From the NCBI GenBank assembly GCA_036346275.1, contig CM070720.1, positions 10,331,278-10,395,277 on the forward strand: 64,000 nucleotides of DNA, written 5' to 3'. The stretch comes from Otatea glauca. Lineage: Eukaryota; Streptophyta; Magnoliopsida; Poales; Poaceae. The translations under genes were made by a program, and so were the position numbers. Under the pieces are notes generated by a model. That model saw nothing but the letters and a program-made list of their open reading frames with translations, made no database searches and was not told where the DNA came from. Shown in pieces: positions 11,253-22,329 of this stretch. The number at the start of each line of letters is the position of its first letter. Position 1 is the stretch's first letter.

Positions 11253-12455
11253 GTGGAGAGGGCCCATAGAAGGTGTCCCTTTTGGCAGTTTTGCTGGGAA
11301 AGGGGAGTAGCACTGCCGTCTCCGTATACATGCCCGATGGAGCATTACCCCCGAGACGATTGGCCAAGACAATCGGCTAGAGATAGGCTGTCTGGGCCGA
11401 TTCGAGATCAGGGCAGGGGTTATAGAAGGCCTGTTCACGAAAGAATATCCAAACTAGACCAGGTCGAAACACACGAGCCCAATTCAGACCGGGAAGATTT
11501 GGTTGGCCAGATACGAAAACCAGTAGAGCCCAAGCCTAGATGGTGTCCATCTGGCCTTAGCCGATCGCAGCGCAGACGACTTCAAAGGCTAAAGACGCAG
11601 GAGATCCGAGAAGCCGACGCCGAAAAACAGAGAGATGAGACTTTCAATGAGCTTCGCCCGATCAAGGTTATTAAGAAAGAGTGGAGAAAAAAGGAGCTGG
11701 TCGAGGAAGATTTTGAGTCGGCTGATGATCTAGATTCTCCTATGATTAGGGATGACACACCCCCAATGGACATCAATATGTTGTTCACATTGCCAGCCGA
11801 ATTCAAAATCAAAACTGAGTCGACTAAAGAAACTTTTGCTCAATCATGTTCAGGCGTTCAAAATGCTATCTTTGAAAAACCAAGAGATGATCATCGGCAT
11901 CTAAAACCATTGTATCTGAAAGGGTATATAAATGGAAAACCGATATCAAGGATGCTGGTAGACGGCGGAGCCACAGTAAACTTGATGCCCTATACGACTT
12001 GCAAGAAACTGGGTAAGTCCGATGAAGATTTGATTAAAACTAACATGGTTCTAAACTACTTCACAGGCGATCCTACAGAAGCCAAAGGCGTCATGGTTAC
12101 AGAACTGACTGTCGGCAGTAAAATTTTGCCGACCGCATTCTTTGTCATTGACGCCAAAGGAAACTACAGTGTTCTGCTTGGAAGAGACTGGATCCACGCC
12201 AACTGCTGCATCCCGTCGACTATGCATCAAGCGCTAGTCCAGTGGAACGGAGCGGAAGTTGAAATTGTCACGGCCGATACATCGGCTCATATTGCCATGT
12301 CTAGTTCTAATGCGAATTGGCAACATGAAGAAACCGGATGCATATCAGGAAAAACACTAGAAGATTGTGATTTCATCTGCGTAAGCAAAAAAGGACTTGT
12401 GCCGATCAGTGTCAAGCCAGGCACGTTTGATCGAGCAAATGAAGTATTACGCTGA
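11253..12455 (+). pseudogene. element A aspartic protease region of pol
   Basis: A 400-codon open frame, one of the longest intact stretches of this element. The first half is basic and low in conserved motifs (CPSGLSRSQRRRLQRLKTQ). The second half holds the retropepsin signature MLVDGGATVNLMPYTTC, in which DGG replaces the more usual DSG as is typical for this lineage, followed by LTVGSKILPTAFFVID and YSVLLGRDWIHANCCIPS. The protease cleaves the gag-pol polyprotein during particle maturation. The frame closes at a TGA just before the RT domain, so in this copy it is disconnected from gag and RT. The active site itself looks intact. Confidence 0.85.
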
Positions 12456-13674
12456 TGGGGACAAGAAAAACAGTGAAGGCTTTACAAGACAAAATGCAAA
12501 GCTATCGACAAATAACGGATAGCTATTAGGCTATAGAAGACTTTCAAGAGGTTGAAAGGTTGGGTCATGGCTTCACGTCCACCGATCTGCTCAAAGAAAT
12601 TGATATAGGCATTGGTGATAGAAAAAGACCAACTTTTATTAGCGCGAAATTAGATGTAAAATATAAAGAAAAGTTAATCAAAATTCTTAGAGAATATAAA
12701 GATTGTTTTGCTTGAGAGTATCATGAGATGCTTGGTTTAAGCCAACAATTGGTAGAACATCGGCTACCCATTAAGCAAGGTTATCGGCCGTTTAAACAGT
12801 ATCCTAGGCGTTTTAATCTGGCCTTGTATAAAATTATAAAAGAAGAAACAGAGCGATTGTTGGAGGCTAAATTAATAAGGCCTTGCCGATATACGGAATG
12901 GGTTTCCAACATTGTTCCAGTCATGAAGAAAAACGGAAAACTTCGAGTTTGTGTCGACTTCAGAGATTTGAACAAAGCGACACCGAAAGATGAATACCCG
13001 ATGCCAATAGCCGATATGCTTATCGATGCTGCATCGGGGAACAAGATCATAAGTTTTCTGGACGGGAATGCCGGATACAATCAGATATTCATGGCAGAAG
13101 CCGATATGTCGAAAACAGCTTTTAGATGTCCTGGTGCCATAGGTTTATTCGAGTGGACGTTATGACTTTCAGTTTAAAAAATGCTGGGGCAACATATCAG
13201 CGAGCCATGAATCTGATTTTTCATAACTTAATCGGTCACATCGTTGAAATATATATCGATTATATCGTAGTAAAGTCTGCAGATAACTTGCAGCATTTGG
13301 CCGATTTAGAAAAGGTTTTCCAGAACATAAGATCACATGGCTTGAAGATGAATCCTTTCAAATGTGCGTTTGGCGTGTCGGCTGGGCAATTTTTGGGTTT
13401 TATGGTACATGAAAGAGGTATTGAAGTCAATCAAGCAAGAGTTAAAGCCATAGTCAATACAATGCCCCCAACATGCAAAAACGAATTACAAAAGTTGATC
13501 GGCAAGATTAACTATCTCCGAAGGTTTATCTCGAATCTCTCTGGTCAGATCCGTGCTTTTACCCCACTTTTGAAATTAAAGGATAATCAAGAATTTGTGT
13601 GGGGGACCGATCAGCAAAAGTCTTTCAACGACGTTAAAGACTATTTAGCCAATTCTCCGATTTTGGCTACGCCA
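12456..13674 (+). pseudogene. element A reverse transcriptase
   Basis: After a degraded linker (12456-12727) the RT fold begins: HRLPIKQGYRPFKQYPRRF, EETERLLEAKLIRPCRYTEW, VPVMKKNGKLRVCVDFRDLN, KDEYPMPIADMLID and FLDGNAGYNQIFMAE. A frameshift at about 13130-13160 is followed by FSLKNAGATYQRAMN and EIYIDYIVVKSADN. The catalytic YxDD box is YIDY: the second aspartate is tyrosine (GAT to TAT), which should abolish polymerisation. FLGFMVHERGIEVN and KINYLRRFISNLSGQ complete the domain, and a TGA ends the frame at 13675-13677. A dead RT by sequence. Confidence 0.9.
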
Positions 13675-13677
13675 TGA

Positions 13678-14415
13678 AAAGGGATTCCTTTCATGTTATA
13701 TATATCGGCTGAGGACGAGACTATCAGGTCTGTTTTAGCACAAGAAGTTGACGAAAAGGAAAGGGTTATCTTTTATTTGAGCCGACGCCTTCTTGATGCT
13801 GAAGTCAGGTACCCTTTCATCGAGAAATTATGCTTGTCTTTATATTTCTCATGTACAAAGCTAAGACATCATATTTTAGCATCGGCTTGTAAAGTAATCC
13901 GTAAAACGGATGTTATAAAATATATGTTATCAGCTCTGATATTACGAAGTCAACTTGGCAAATGGGCTTACGCCTTGATAGAGTTGACATGATTTATGAA
14001 TCGGCTAAAGCAGTTAAGGGACAAGTTCTGGCCGATTTTATAACAGGACGTGACACTGCTGCTGATTTGATATCTATAGCCCCTTGGCAATTGTTTTTTG
14101 ATGGGTCTGTATGCAGAGAAGGCGATGGAATCGGTATAGTGCTCATATCACCTAAAGGGCATAATTTTGAATTGGCATTTCGATTAAACAGTCGATGCTC
14201 AAATAACTAGGCAGAGTATGAAGCATTGCTCAAGGGTTTGCAATTATTAGAAAACATCGAAGTAAGTGCGGTTGAGGCATACGGTGATTCTATGTTAATT
14301 GTACAGCAAATAAAAGGAGAATACCGATTAATCGAGACGGCATCACAAATATTTAGAACAATGCTTTGAGATCGTCGGCTCATTTACATCATTTTCTATC
14401 GGCCATGTCCCTCGA
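13678..14415 (+). pseudogene. element A RNase H domain
   Basis: The RT-RNase H connection reads LYISAEDETIRSVLAQEVD, RVIFYLSRRLLDAEVRYP and EKLCLSLYFSCTKLRHHI. After a frame change at about 13960 come YESAKAVKGQVLADFITG and WQLFFDGSVCREGDGIGIV, where FDGS carries the first catalytic aspartate of the archaeal-type RNase H found in this lineage. A TAG at 14208-14210 replaces a glutamine codon in CSNN-stop-AEYEALLKGLQLL, which otherwise continues with the catalytic E of AEYEAL and with AYGDSMLI. Another stop follows near 14370. It would remove RNA from the RNA-DNA hybrid but is broken here. Confidence 0.85.
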
Positions 14416-14418
14416 GAA

Positions 14419-15181
14419 TTGAACGATAGAGCTAATGCCCTGGCTCAACAGGCATCAGGGTATATAGACTTTGGCCGATATCAGGTAACTGAGCTAATGA
14501 ATAAAGCCGTCATGTGTGTAGATGTCATGGATTGGAGAACACGAATAAAGAATTACCTGATTGATCCATCTAAGCCAACGGAACGCAAGATTAGGCAACA
14601 AGCTTTAAAGTACATTGTTATGGACGATACATTGTATTATCGGACAATGGAAGGCTTGCTGTTGAGGTGTCTTGGAGCCGAAGAAGCTAAGGTGGCAACA
14701 GGTGAAGTACATGAAGGCATTTGCGGTTCTCACCAATCGGCTCATAAGATGAAATGGATGCTTAGACGGACAGGTTATTTTTGGCTGACAATGCTAGAGG
14801 ATTGTTTCAAGTATTATAAAGGATGTCAGACCTGTCAGAAGTTTGGCAACATACAACTGGCACCAGCATCAACCTTGCACCCAATTATCAAGCCATGGCC
14901 GTTCATAGGTTGGGGAATAGATGTAATCGGCCAAATATTTTTGGCTTCAAGCAAAGGCTACAAGTTTATTTTGGCTGCAACCGATTATTTCTCTAAGTGG
15001 GTTGAAGCTATACCACTTAAGAAAATGACGAGTATCGAAGCCATCGGCTTTGTTAATGAGCATATTGTCCATCGGTTTGGAATACCGCAAATAATCAAGA
15101 CCGATCAGGGTACGGTGTTCATGTCTAATGAGTTTCAGAGTTACGCGGCAAGTCTGGGAATCAAACTGTTGAATTCATCTC
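14419..15181 (+). pseudogene. element A integrase, N-terminal and first half of core
   Basis: Open from 14419 to the solo-LTR insertion. It shows the HHCC zinc finger (VHEGICGSHQSAHKMKWML and CFKYYKGCQTCQKFG), the first core aspartate in WGIDVIGQIF and the second in IIKTDQGTVFMSNEF. Integrase joins the cDNA ends to the chromosome. The frame runs into the 15182 LTR after SLGIKLLNSS; the rest of the gene, including the catalytic glutamate, lies at 18298-18905. Both halves share the ATCTC target duplication. Confidence 0.92.
15177..15181 (+). other. target-site duplication ATCTC, left copy
   Basis: ATCTC at 15177-15181 is repeated at 18293-18297, flanking the solo LTR. Removing the LTR and one copy restores the integrase frame through SLGIKLLNSSPYYA. 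Confidence 0.95.
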
Positions 15182-18100
15182 TGTAACATCCCAAAATTTG
15201 CTCAAATATTATTTTATTGCCTAGTTGTGCATTTGGGGATTTTCTGGAATTTATTTGGTTTTTCTGAATTTATTTGAAATAATTGCAAACTAAGTATTTT
15301 GGCCTTTCGTGGAAAACTATTTAAATTTATGCAAAGTTAACATAAAGTTTTGCCAAAAATATTTTATTTAAGTTTAAAATACCTCAAAGTATTTTTGAGA
15401 ATTTTATTGGATTTTTCCTGGAATGTTTATTGCCTAAAACCATTTAATCGAATTACCAAAATTATTTTAATTGATAAATCCGGGGGAAAATCAGTTGCAC
15501 AGTAAAGGGCCAAGCCCATTTACTATGCGCTCTTGGCCTACGTCCACGCGGCCCATTTAGCCCATCCGCCGGAAACCCTACATCGTGGTCCCTTGGATCA
15601 CGATCGAGCGGCGGAGATTTCACCGGGGGAACCCTAGCCCCTCTAAGCCACTGGATCAACCTGGCGTGGGCGCGCAGGATTCTGCCACGATTTGCGTTTC
15701 GGTGACCGTCCGATTGCGACACGTGTGCGGTCGAGATGTCGTCGTCCTGGCCGTGACCGAGGTGGACTCTACCGCCGCATTTGCTTCGGCGTCCGTGTTG
15801 GCACGCCTCCCTGGGTGCTATAAAAGCCGCCGACCGTCGTGCCGAGATCCCCGTTTAGCACCGCTTCGATAGCCCCGCTTATCGCCGTCAGAGCCGTCGT
15901 CAATTCTGCGTGCGAGCTCACCGTTGTTCCTCGCCGCGCCGTCAAGGTTTTTCCGTGTTTCATCGTCGTCCGGTGGTTGTTCGTCGCTGTTGAGGACATA
16001 TCCAGGAACATCGCTTCAAGGCGCGTCAGATCCGTGTTTTTGCGCCGTCGGTTGGTCGCTGAATCGCCGTCAGACTCGCCTTCGTTCTTGGCGCCGGTAA
16101 GTCGTCGCCGCGGAAACTCGCCGCTGTTGCTCGCTCGTTCGCCACCGTTCAATTCCTGGTGAGCCGCCGAGATTCCGCCGCGTTACGATGCGTTCTCCAC
16201 CGTCCGATTCTGCCGACTCCGTAGATGCGCGCCACGTGTTAGCCATCGGCTAGGGCGGCGCAGCAGCCAATTGCGCATCGCCATGTGGCAGGCTCTAGCA
16301 CCGAGGAGCCATGGACCGGGTCCACGGTGGACCAGATCCAAACCGTGGACTGGGTCTATGGACCAAGGCAACGTGGCGGCTCGTGATTGGTTCGGGCGAT
16401 GGTGACGTCGCCGTGATGCGATAATTGATTTTCAAAGATAAAAATAATTCGTTAAAGCTGATTTTCTAATTTCTGTATTTTCAGAATTAATCCAAACTTC
16501 AAAAGGCTATATCTTTTGCATCTTAACTCGGATTTGAGTGTTTCAAATTTCTAAAAATTTGTAAAATTGAGATCTATTTAATGGTGAATTTTATTTGATT
16601 TTTGGTGTTCATTTGCTCTCTGTTTTGATATTTATTCGCTTTTCTCCTTCGGTACGCGTAGACGTTGAATTATGCGACGCTTCGGAGGAAGATCCAACTC
16701 AAGAGCAAGCTCCAGATCAAGACCAGGACCTACTCCAAGGCAAGTTGTGCTTTGATCATGTTGAACCCATGCTTATTAAATTGCTATAATTATTTTACCC
16801 TATTGCATATATTTCAAATATAAAATTGTTTCAAATTAAATTGGGCTCAGCTAATATACCAGATTGAATTATACCCTACCTTGTCATTGTATGCCATGAT
16901 CCATTGTCACCCTAGATTGGTTCATTATAGTTGGTTAGTAATTATAATCAACATGGGATGGTTAGTCCGTATTAGTTGCTTAGCCATGCCACGTCATCAC
17001 ATGTGTCAGAATCGTTGATAATTAATCTTGATTAATGGAATATGGAACAATGTTATGAACTTGTGTGTCATGTGAAATCACACGATGAGATTGAGTTGTT
17101 GTGGCGAGTCATGTCACGCAACGATGTTGAATTGTTGATGGCACGTGGTGCTTGGTAATCAACTGGGTGATAATCACTTAGATTGGGGCAAGTGACAAGG
17201 GGCGAGGATGCCAAGGTGGGCCCATTGGGCAGAGGGTATGTGGATGTCTTGCCTTGATCACATTAAGGACTTAACCTTGCAAGCCTTTGACCTGAGTCAA
17301 TCATGCAACCACATGTCTGGTATGGGCCAGCCTAGCTGATTAATTTGCAATGTCTTAGCTTTGGTGCTATCTTGGTTGTGTGAGTTCCCGAGTTATGGAG
17401 TAATTCACATGGCGCAAGAGGGGGGCCCTGGTTGTGGTTTTCAGACCCATCAGTGTTGAAACCTTAGCGGGTAGTACTGGGTTAAGCTAGAGCATTGTAA
17501 AGGCTCTGTCATGATTTCTCTGCCGGCACATCAAAGGAAGTGTGCTAATGGCCAGGTGCAAAGAGAATATCATGCCGTGTGGGTAAAGTGCATAACCTCT
17601 GCAGAGTGTGAAACTATTCGGATAGCCGTGCTCGCGGTATTGAGCAATGCTCGGGAATTACAGTTAAGTGTTAGTTTAATTAAATGGAAAACTTGGTTGG
17701 GATGGCAGGATTGCCATTTGGAAGATGGAATTTGACTTAGGATTGGAAACTTGGTTTACTTGAGAATTGCTGAACCTATTTATTATTGCTATTTGTTTTA
17801 CGCTTTACAATCTATTTATCATTTGTTCATAAATCCGCTTATTGCAAAATAGCCATGATAGCCTATCCATTGAATAAGCCTTGCATATAGTTACATAGAA
17901 CTGCATTACATGCACAACTTGTTGAGTGTTTTAAGTACTCACCCTTGCCAACAATAACATCACCACCAAGAGTCTACATAAATGCCGGAGGAAAGATTCG
18001 TGAGGAGACGAATGTTTAGGCGCAAGCCTTGTCGCTTACTGTGGTATACCGAGGGGTTGTCTACGTTTTCATTCCGCTGCAGTTTAATATATTGTTCAGC

Positions 18101-18292
18101 CTTGCGAGGCATAGTCATGTAAGTTGACCATAAGGTCATTCAACAAGTAGTAACTATATATGATGTCTTTCATATTATTTCCGCTATGTATGATTGTGAT
18201 ATTCACTGATGTTGAGCCTGTGTGCACTAGCGTGATCCTGGACTAGTGTGGTATACACAGAGGGTCCGGATTTGCATATTCGGGTCCCGACA
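15182..18292 (+). mobile_element. 3.1-kb solo LTR of a Tekay/Del-like chromovirus
   Basis: Begins TGTAACATCCCAAAATTTG and ends CGGGTCCCGACA, with 5-bp duplications on both sides and no internal region, so it arose by recombination between the LTRs of a full element. The same ends, inverted, occur in the chromovirus LTR at 26746-30279 and in the damaged LTR at 58116. It contains a TATA box at 15819, a GC-rich leader after it (15840-16170), and no supported gene; short open frames within it are not conserved coding sequence. Confidence 0.95.
15819..15824 (+). promoter_or_regulatory. TATA box of the solo LTR
   Basis: GTGCTATAAAAGCCGCC lies about 640 bp into the LTR, directly before a GC-rich leader-like tract, a typical LTR core promoter arrangement. 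Confidence 0.65.
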
Positions 18293-18297
18293 ATCTC

Positions 18298-18905
18298 CAT
18301 ACTATGCTTAGGCTAACGGACAAGCCGAGTCGTCCAACGAAACGTTAATCAAGTTGATCAAAAGAAAGATTGATGAAAAACCAAGGAATTGGCACTCAAC
18401 TCTATCGGAGTCACTTTGGGCGTATCAGCTAGCTTATCACGGAGCAACGAAGTTTTCACCTTACCAGTTGGTGTATGGTCAAGAAGACGTTTTACCCATG
18501 GAGATCAACATCGAATCTATACAAGTGGCTAGACAAAACGGTTTGTCGGCTCAGGATTATCACAATTCGATGATTGACAACTTGGATGAGTTGGCAGAAT
18601 TACGTTTGTCCACACTTGATCGGCTTAAAAAGAATAAAATCAGGGTTGCGAGGGCGTATAATAAAAAGGTCATGCCTAAATCTTTCGGTCAAGCCGATTT
18701 AGTATGGAAAATGATATTGCCTGCTGGTTCGAAAGATAACCTATTCGGAAAATGGTCACCTACGTGGGAAGGACCATACAAGGTTAATCGGCTAGTCGGT
18801 GGAAATTCGTACGTAATAGAGACATTGGAAGGATATGTATTGCCTAAAGCTATTAATGGGAAATATTTAAAGAAGTACTATCCTAGCATTTGGATTAGAG
18901 CCTAG
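18298..18905 (+). pseudogene. element A integrase, C-terminal half
   Basis: Downstream of the second ATCTC the frame resumes as PYYA-stop-ANGQAESSNETLIKLI, where the glutamate of GQAESSN completes the DDE catalytic triad; the TAG replaces a glutamine codon. It continues LSESLWAYQLAYHGATKFSP, YQLVYGQEDVLPMEIN, a basic helix (LSTLDRLKKNKIRVARAYNKK), and the C-terminal GPYKVNRLVGGNSYVIE and NGKYLKKYYPS module typical of Tat-type integrases, which lack a chromodomain. The TAG at 18903-18905 is the natural polyprotein end. The antisense gene begins about 190 bp beyond it. Confidence 0.9.
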
Positions 18906-19097
18906 CCAATTAAAGATCACATTCAAAAGGCCAAGTTAACACTATGCTGTTAATCGGCTAAAAGGATTGCAGACTCGAGATACATTTACTAGAAAGAGAA
19001 AATAAAATCGGTTAAACAGCCGATTATAAGAGTTACAAAAGTGCAGGTGAGTATTTCCAAAACAACCAATAGAAGTTTTACAATTCAGGATTTAATA

Positions 19098-19967
19098 TTA
19101 GATGCCTGAGCCTAGGAGAGTGGCGCCTAAAGCCGACAGTTCACCAGCAGCCTTTGCAATCACACATTGAACTTCGTCAATGATGAGATCGTCTTCCTTT
19201 GCGCTCCTTGGCACTGGCACCACTTTGGTCATTTGCTTTTTCACGCCGACCACGGCCACTGCAAGTCCCAGCTTCTGATCCTTGATAGCCGATGAAGTTT
19301 TCTCCAGGGTTTGCTGGCCTTCTGTGATTAGCTTCTCTGTCTTGACCAACTCTTCCATGAGAAACTCCTTAGTCAATTTGAGGTGACCGAGGGAGTTCTT
19401 CGTGGTCTTTATTAGCTCTGTATCGGCATCAAACTTTTGTTTCTTGGCCTTGGCATCAGCGACGAGCTCGTCCAAAATTTTCTGGTCGGCTTCTTGAGCT
19501 TCACGCCGAGGTATTCTTGCCTCAGCTACCTCCACTTCAGATTTCCTCTCGTCCAGGTGGCAAACGTTGAGGAGAGCTTCCATAGCCTCTGGAGGCAGAT
19601 CGGCTTCAATCGCTGCCAAAGCATCACGAATCGGCTGGTTGTTTGCCAGGATCTCCGATTGCGGCCTTGTAACAAGGTCAAAAAGCTTGTTAAGTTTTTC
19701 TTTAGTGCCTAGGGTAGAGGTGACTGCAGTCGACGCTTCCTTCGATACTTCAAGGATCTTCCTAATCTCAGCATCGTAGTCATCAGTGGCCATGATCTCC
19801 GAGTCGTCGAGATCGGCCAAGGAGAAACCCAACAGATTTGTCGGGTCAGAAAGCTCCGGCAGATCGGCGAATGGAGCTGTTGGAGTCAGCCGTGGTGGAG
19901 AGAGTGGCGCAGAAGAAATCTTCGGAAGATCAGCCAAGATCTTCGCGACTTGAGCTGATTGCGTCGG
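19098..19967 (-). other. last exon of the antisense gene: coiled-coil C-terminus
   Basis: 870 bp, in phase from the acceptor at 19968-19969 to the TAA. It reads PTQSAQVAKILADLPKISS, an acidic segment (FSLADLDDSEIMATDDYDAE), then about 200 residues of mostly charged helix such as KSEVEVAEARIPRREAQEA and LKLTKEFLMEELVKTEKL. This is the only exon with no lesion, suggesting either recent inactivation or chance. Confidence 0.8.
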
Positions 19968-21995
19968 CTAAAGGACGTAAAATAAAGGGTAAGCCGACGT
20001 ATTGAAAGACATAAGTTACTTAACGAAAGGTACGATTATTTACCTCTGCAGTGGCTGACGCGTGTGGTGAACTTTCGCCACTCTGCTCTTGGGGCTTGGA
20101 TCCCCTTTTCGCAGGAGCCTTGGTGTACTTTGTTTTCTTCTTTTCTGAGAATATGATCGGCTAAAGGTCAGTTGAGCAAAAGGAAAGTAAAAAAATCGGT
20201 CGATTATGTTTATGCTTACTTGGTTGTTTTTTCTCAATGTCCGATAAGGATGGACTCTGGATTCCTAGGGTACCCGAAGTGTACCCTGTTAAAACCGGTC
20301 GACTGGAGTGGCCTTTTTGCTTGACCACTGCTCGATTGGCCGGAAATGGGCTTCTTGCCGGCTGCCTTAGTCTGCAATATAACAATGAAGGTGGTCAGAA
20401 AATATGTCTGGTAGAAGTCTGGTAGAAGAGCTAGAGCACAGAGAAAAGTTATTCAAGCCGATACCTTATCTACAAGACTTGTGTTAGTGTAACCCGATGA
20501 ACTAGCTTCATTGCTAGAATCACTGTTAGACACTAAAGATGGCTCTGGCAGGCCCGGAAAGAATTCCTTGATTATAAGCGACGGAGTTTTCTCCATGTAT
20601 ATACATTCTGCAATAGCCGACCACCATGTTGTGAAGCCTCCTGCCCGGCGAGCGTTCAGATAGAAGTGTGGGAGACTGCATAGTTGAAGCTCATCGGCTA
20701 ATTCCAAGACTAGCCCTGCCGATGTGGCATTGCGGACCCTCGCTCTAGGCTGAAGTCGATCGAGAAGTGGCAGACTTGGAATCACCTGGCCAAAGCCGAG
20801 CTGTCTTGTGTAGATTGAAGGATGGTAAAATTCATATGAGGGCTGGAATGTCCGATTTCTGGTATGAAGGCCGACATGGAAAACACATGGATAGATAAAA
20901 ATTCTATACAGATCCAAGGTCTCCTGAGGCATCAGAGAACTATCGGCTTCCAAGTGCAGAAATGAAGGCTAAGGAAAATCGGCTGTGGCGCTATAGCTAA
21001 AGAAATCCTGTTGCTTGAAATCTTCAGTGTCCCTCTGGTATGTCTTCCCGCGGGTGAAATCTTTGTCTCATTATTGGAGCACATTATGAACCTCTCACCA
21101 AAAGATCGGCATTCTCTAAATTGGATGGGTGCTCCCTCTGGTATGTCTTCCCATGGAAAAGGAGTTTCGTCGGCTAAATCCAGTTTAAAAGAGCGGCTGA
21201 ATAAGCAGTATAACCATATTTGCATAAACTACATAGGACCACCTACATTGCCGACGGTAAATTTCCCAAAACCGGTGTAGAGCCGACTCCTTATTACATA
21301 AAGCATTTGATACACAGCGCCAAGGAAGATTTTTCCTAGTGCTAGCCGATGACCTTCAACAAGCTGCTCTGCTATCACTTGATAAACTTGAGTTGGTCCA
21401 AGGGATGCTCCACAAAACAAAAAACGGTCTAGCCAAAGATTCAGAAAGTCGACATGCTCTTCATCCGATACCAGGCCATTAATCTTATTATTATTTCCAA
21501 TATATTTGGCCCAACCTTCGCCCTTAGATCGGATAAGTTTATATTTTGGTTTTCCACTAAAAGCCGATACTTGTTCGCCATCTGGCCAGAGACAGCACAA
21601 CTGAGCAACATCTAAAAGAGTTGGGCCGATGGGACCGGTGCGGAATAAGAAAGCATTAAAACAATCCGACCAAAAATAACAGGTCGTGCCCACTAAGGGC
21701 TCATTGGCTTCTGGGTCGGCTAGGGAAAGAGGAGTACACTCGGCTATGCCCATTCTTTCCCATTCACCCCTCTTTTGGGCTGCTACTCTAATAAACCAAT
21801 TTCTACACCCCTTGAGAGCTGTCGGCCAGGCTCTAAAACTTTTATTCCAACCTTCTATATTGTGACCAGAAGCCGACAAAGGTAAACGAGGAATTTCTTG
21901 GTTTGTTACTGTGTGGACATCTAGATTCCCCAAAGGACCCAAAAAGTATTGGTCGTTGCTATGTGGGATCGGAATAAGTACCTGGCTTGGGTCCA
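19098..21995 (-). pseudogene. element A antisense gene: spliced plant-mobile-domain protein
   Basis: An independent gene facing gag-pol. ATG at 21993-21995 (MDPSQVLIPIPHSNDQYFLG). Exon 1 (21995-20465) encodes a plant mobile domain (aminotransferase-like, DUF1723 type): SFRAWPTALKGCRNWFIRVA, FWSDCFNAFLFRTGPIGPTL, CLWPDGEQVSAF and GGPM-stop-FMQIWLYCLF. Exons 20371-20220, 20160-20044 and 19967-19098 are bounded by GT-AG sites (introns 20372-20464, 20161-20219, 19968-20043). The last two exons join in phase and encode a Lys-rich linker (SEKKKTKYTKAPAKRGSKPQ) and a helical, coiled-coil-like C-terminal region rich in Glu, Lys and Leu, to a TAA at 19098-19100. Defects: TAG at 21229-21231 where Trp is expected, a frameshift near 20950, and exon 2 is off by one base. 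PMD genes occur both in plant hosts and in transposons; function in this element is unknown. Confidence 0.85.
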
Positions 21996-22123
21996 TTGCA
22001 GCCAATCAAGAAAGGTTGATGAGCTAAGGGTTGCTTCGAAAGTCCGTCAAACAGGAGGTTTAAGCCGATTGCGGATAGTGGAGAGCTCGAGCGCGTGAAG
22101 AATGACCGCAGTGGGGGCCTCAT

Positions 22124-22129
22124 TTTATA
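22124..22129 (-). promoter_or_regulatory. TATA box for the antisense gene
   Basis: On the minus strand CGCTATAAAATGAGGCC lies about 129 bp upstream of the antisense ATG, leaving room for a leader of roughly 95-100 bases. With the introns it implies a separate RNA polymerase II transcription unit inside the retrotransposon. Confidence 0.65.
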
Positions 22130-22315
22130 GCGAGGTGAAAATCTGAAGTGGTGGGAAATGAAATCTCAAAGGATGCGAGCAGTTAAAGCGCGCTACACGC
22201 ATGTCAGAAAATTACGGTGCAAATAAAGCAGCAGTTATTGAGCGAAGTTCAACAGTTAAGCTGATGGAAAAAAGCTGATTATTGCGATTTTTGATAGATG
22301 ACAAGTCATCTCTCA

Positions 22316-22329
22316 AAAATGGGGGCATA
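22316..22329 (+). promoter_or_regulatory. polypurine tract of element A
   Basis: AAAAATGGGGGCATA immediately precedes the right LTR (22330), the expected site for plus-strand priming. Confidence 0.75.

Noticed and set aside
19098..21995. Antisense PMD gene as an independent host gene hit by a retrotransposon
   Set aside because: It lies between integrase and the 3' LTR inside one GTATC-flanked element, with a polypurine tract after it, and antisense genes at this position are known in Tat-type elements. No separate insertion edge is seen.
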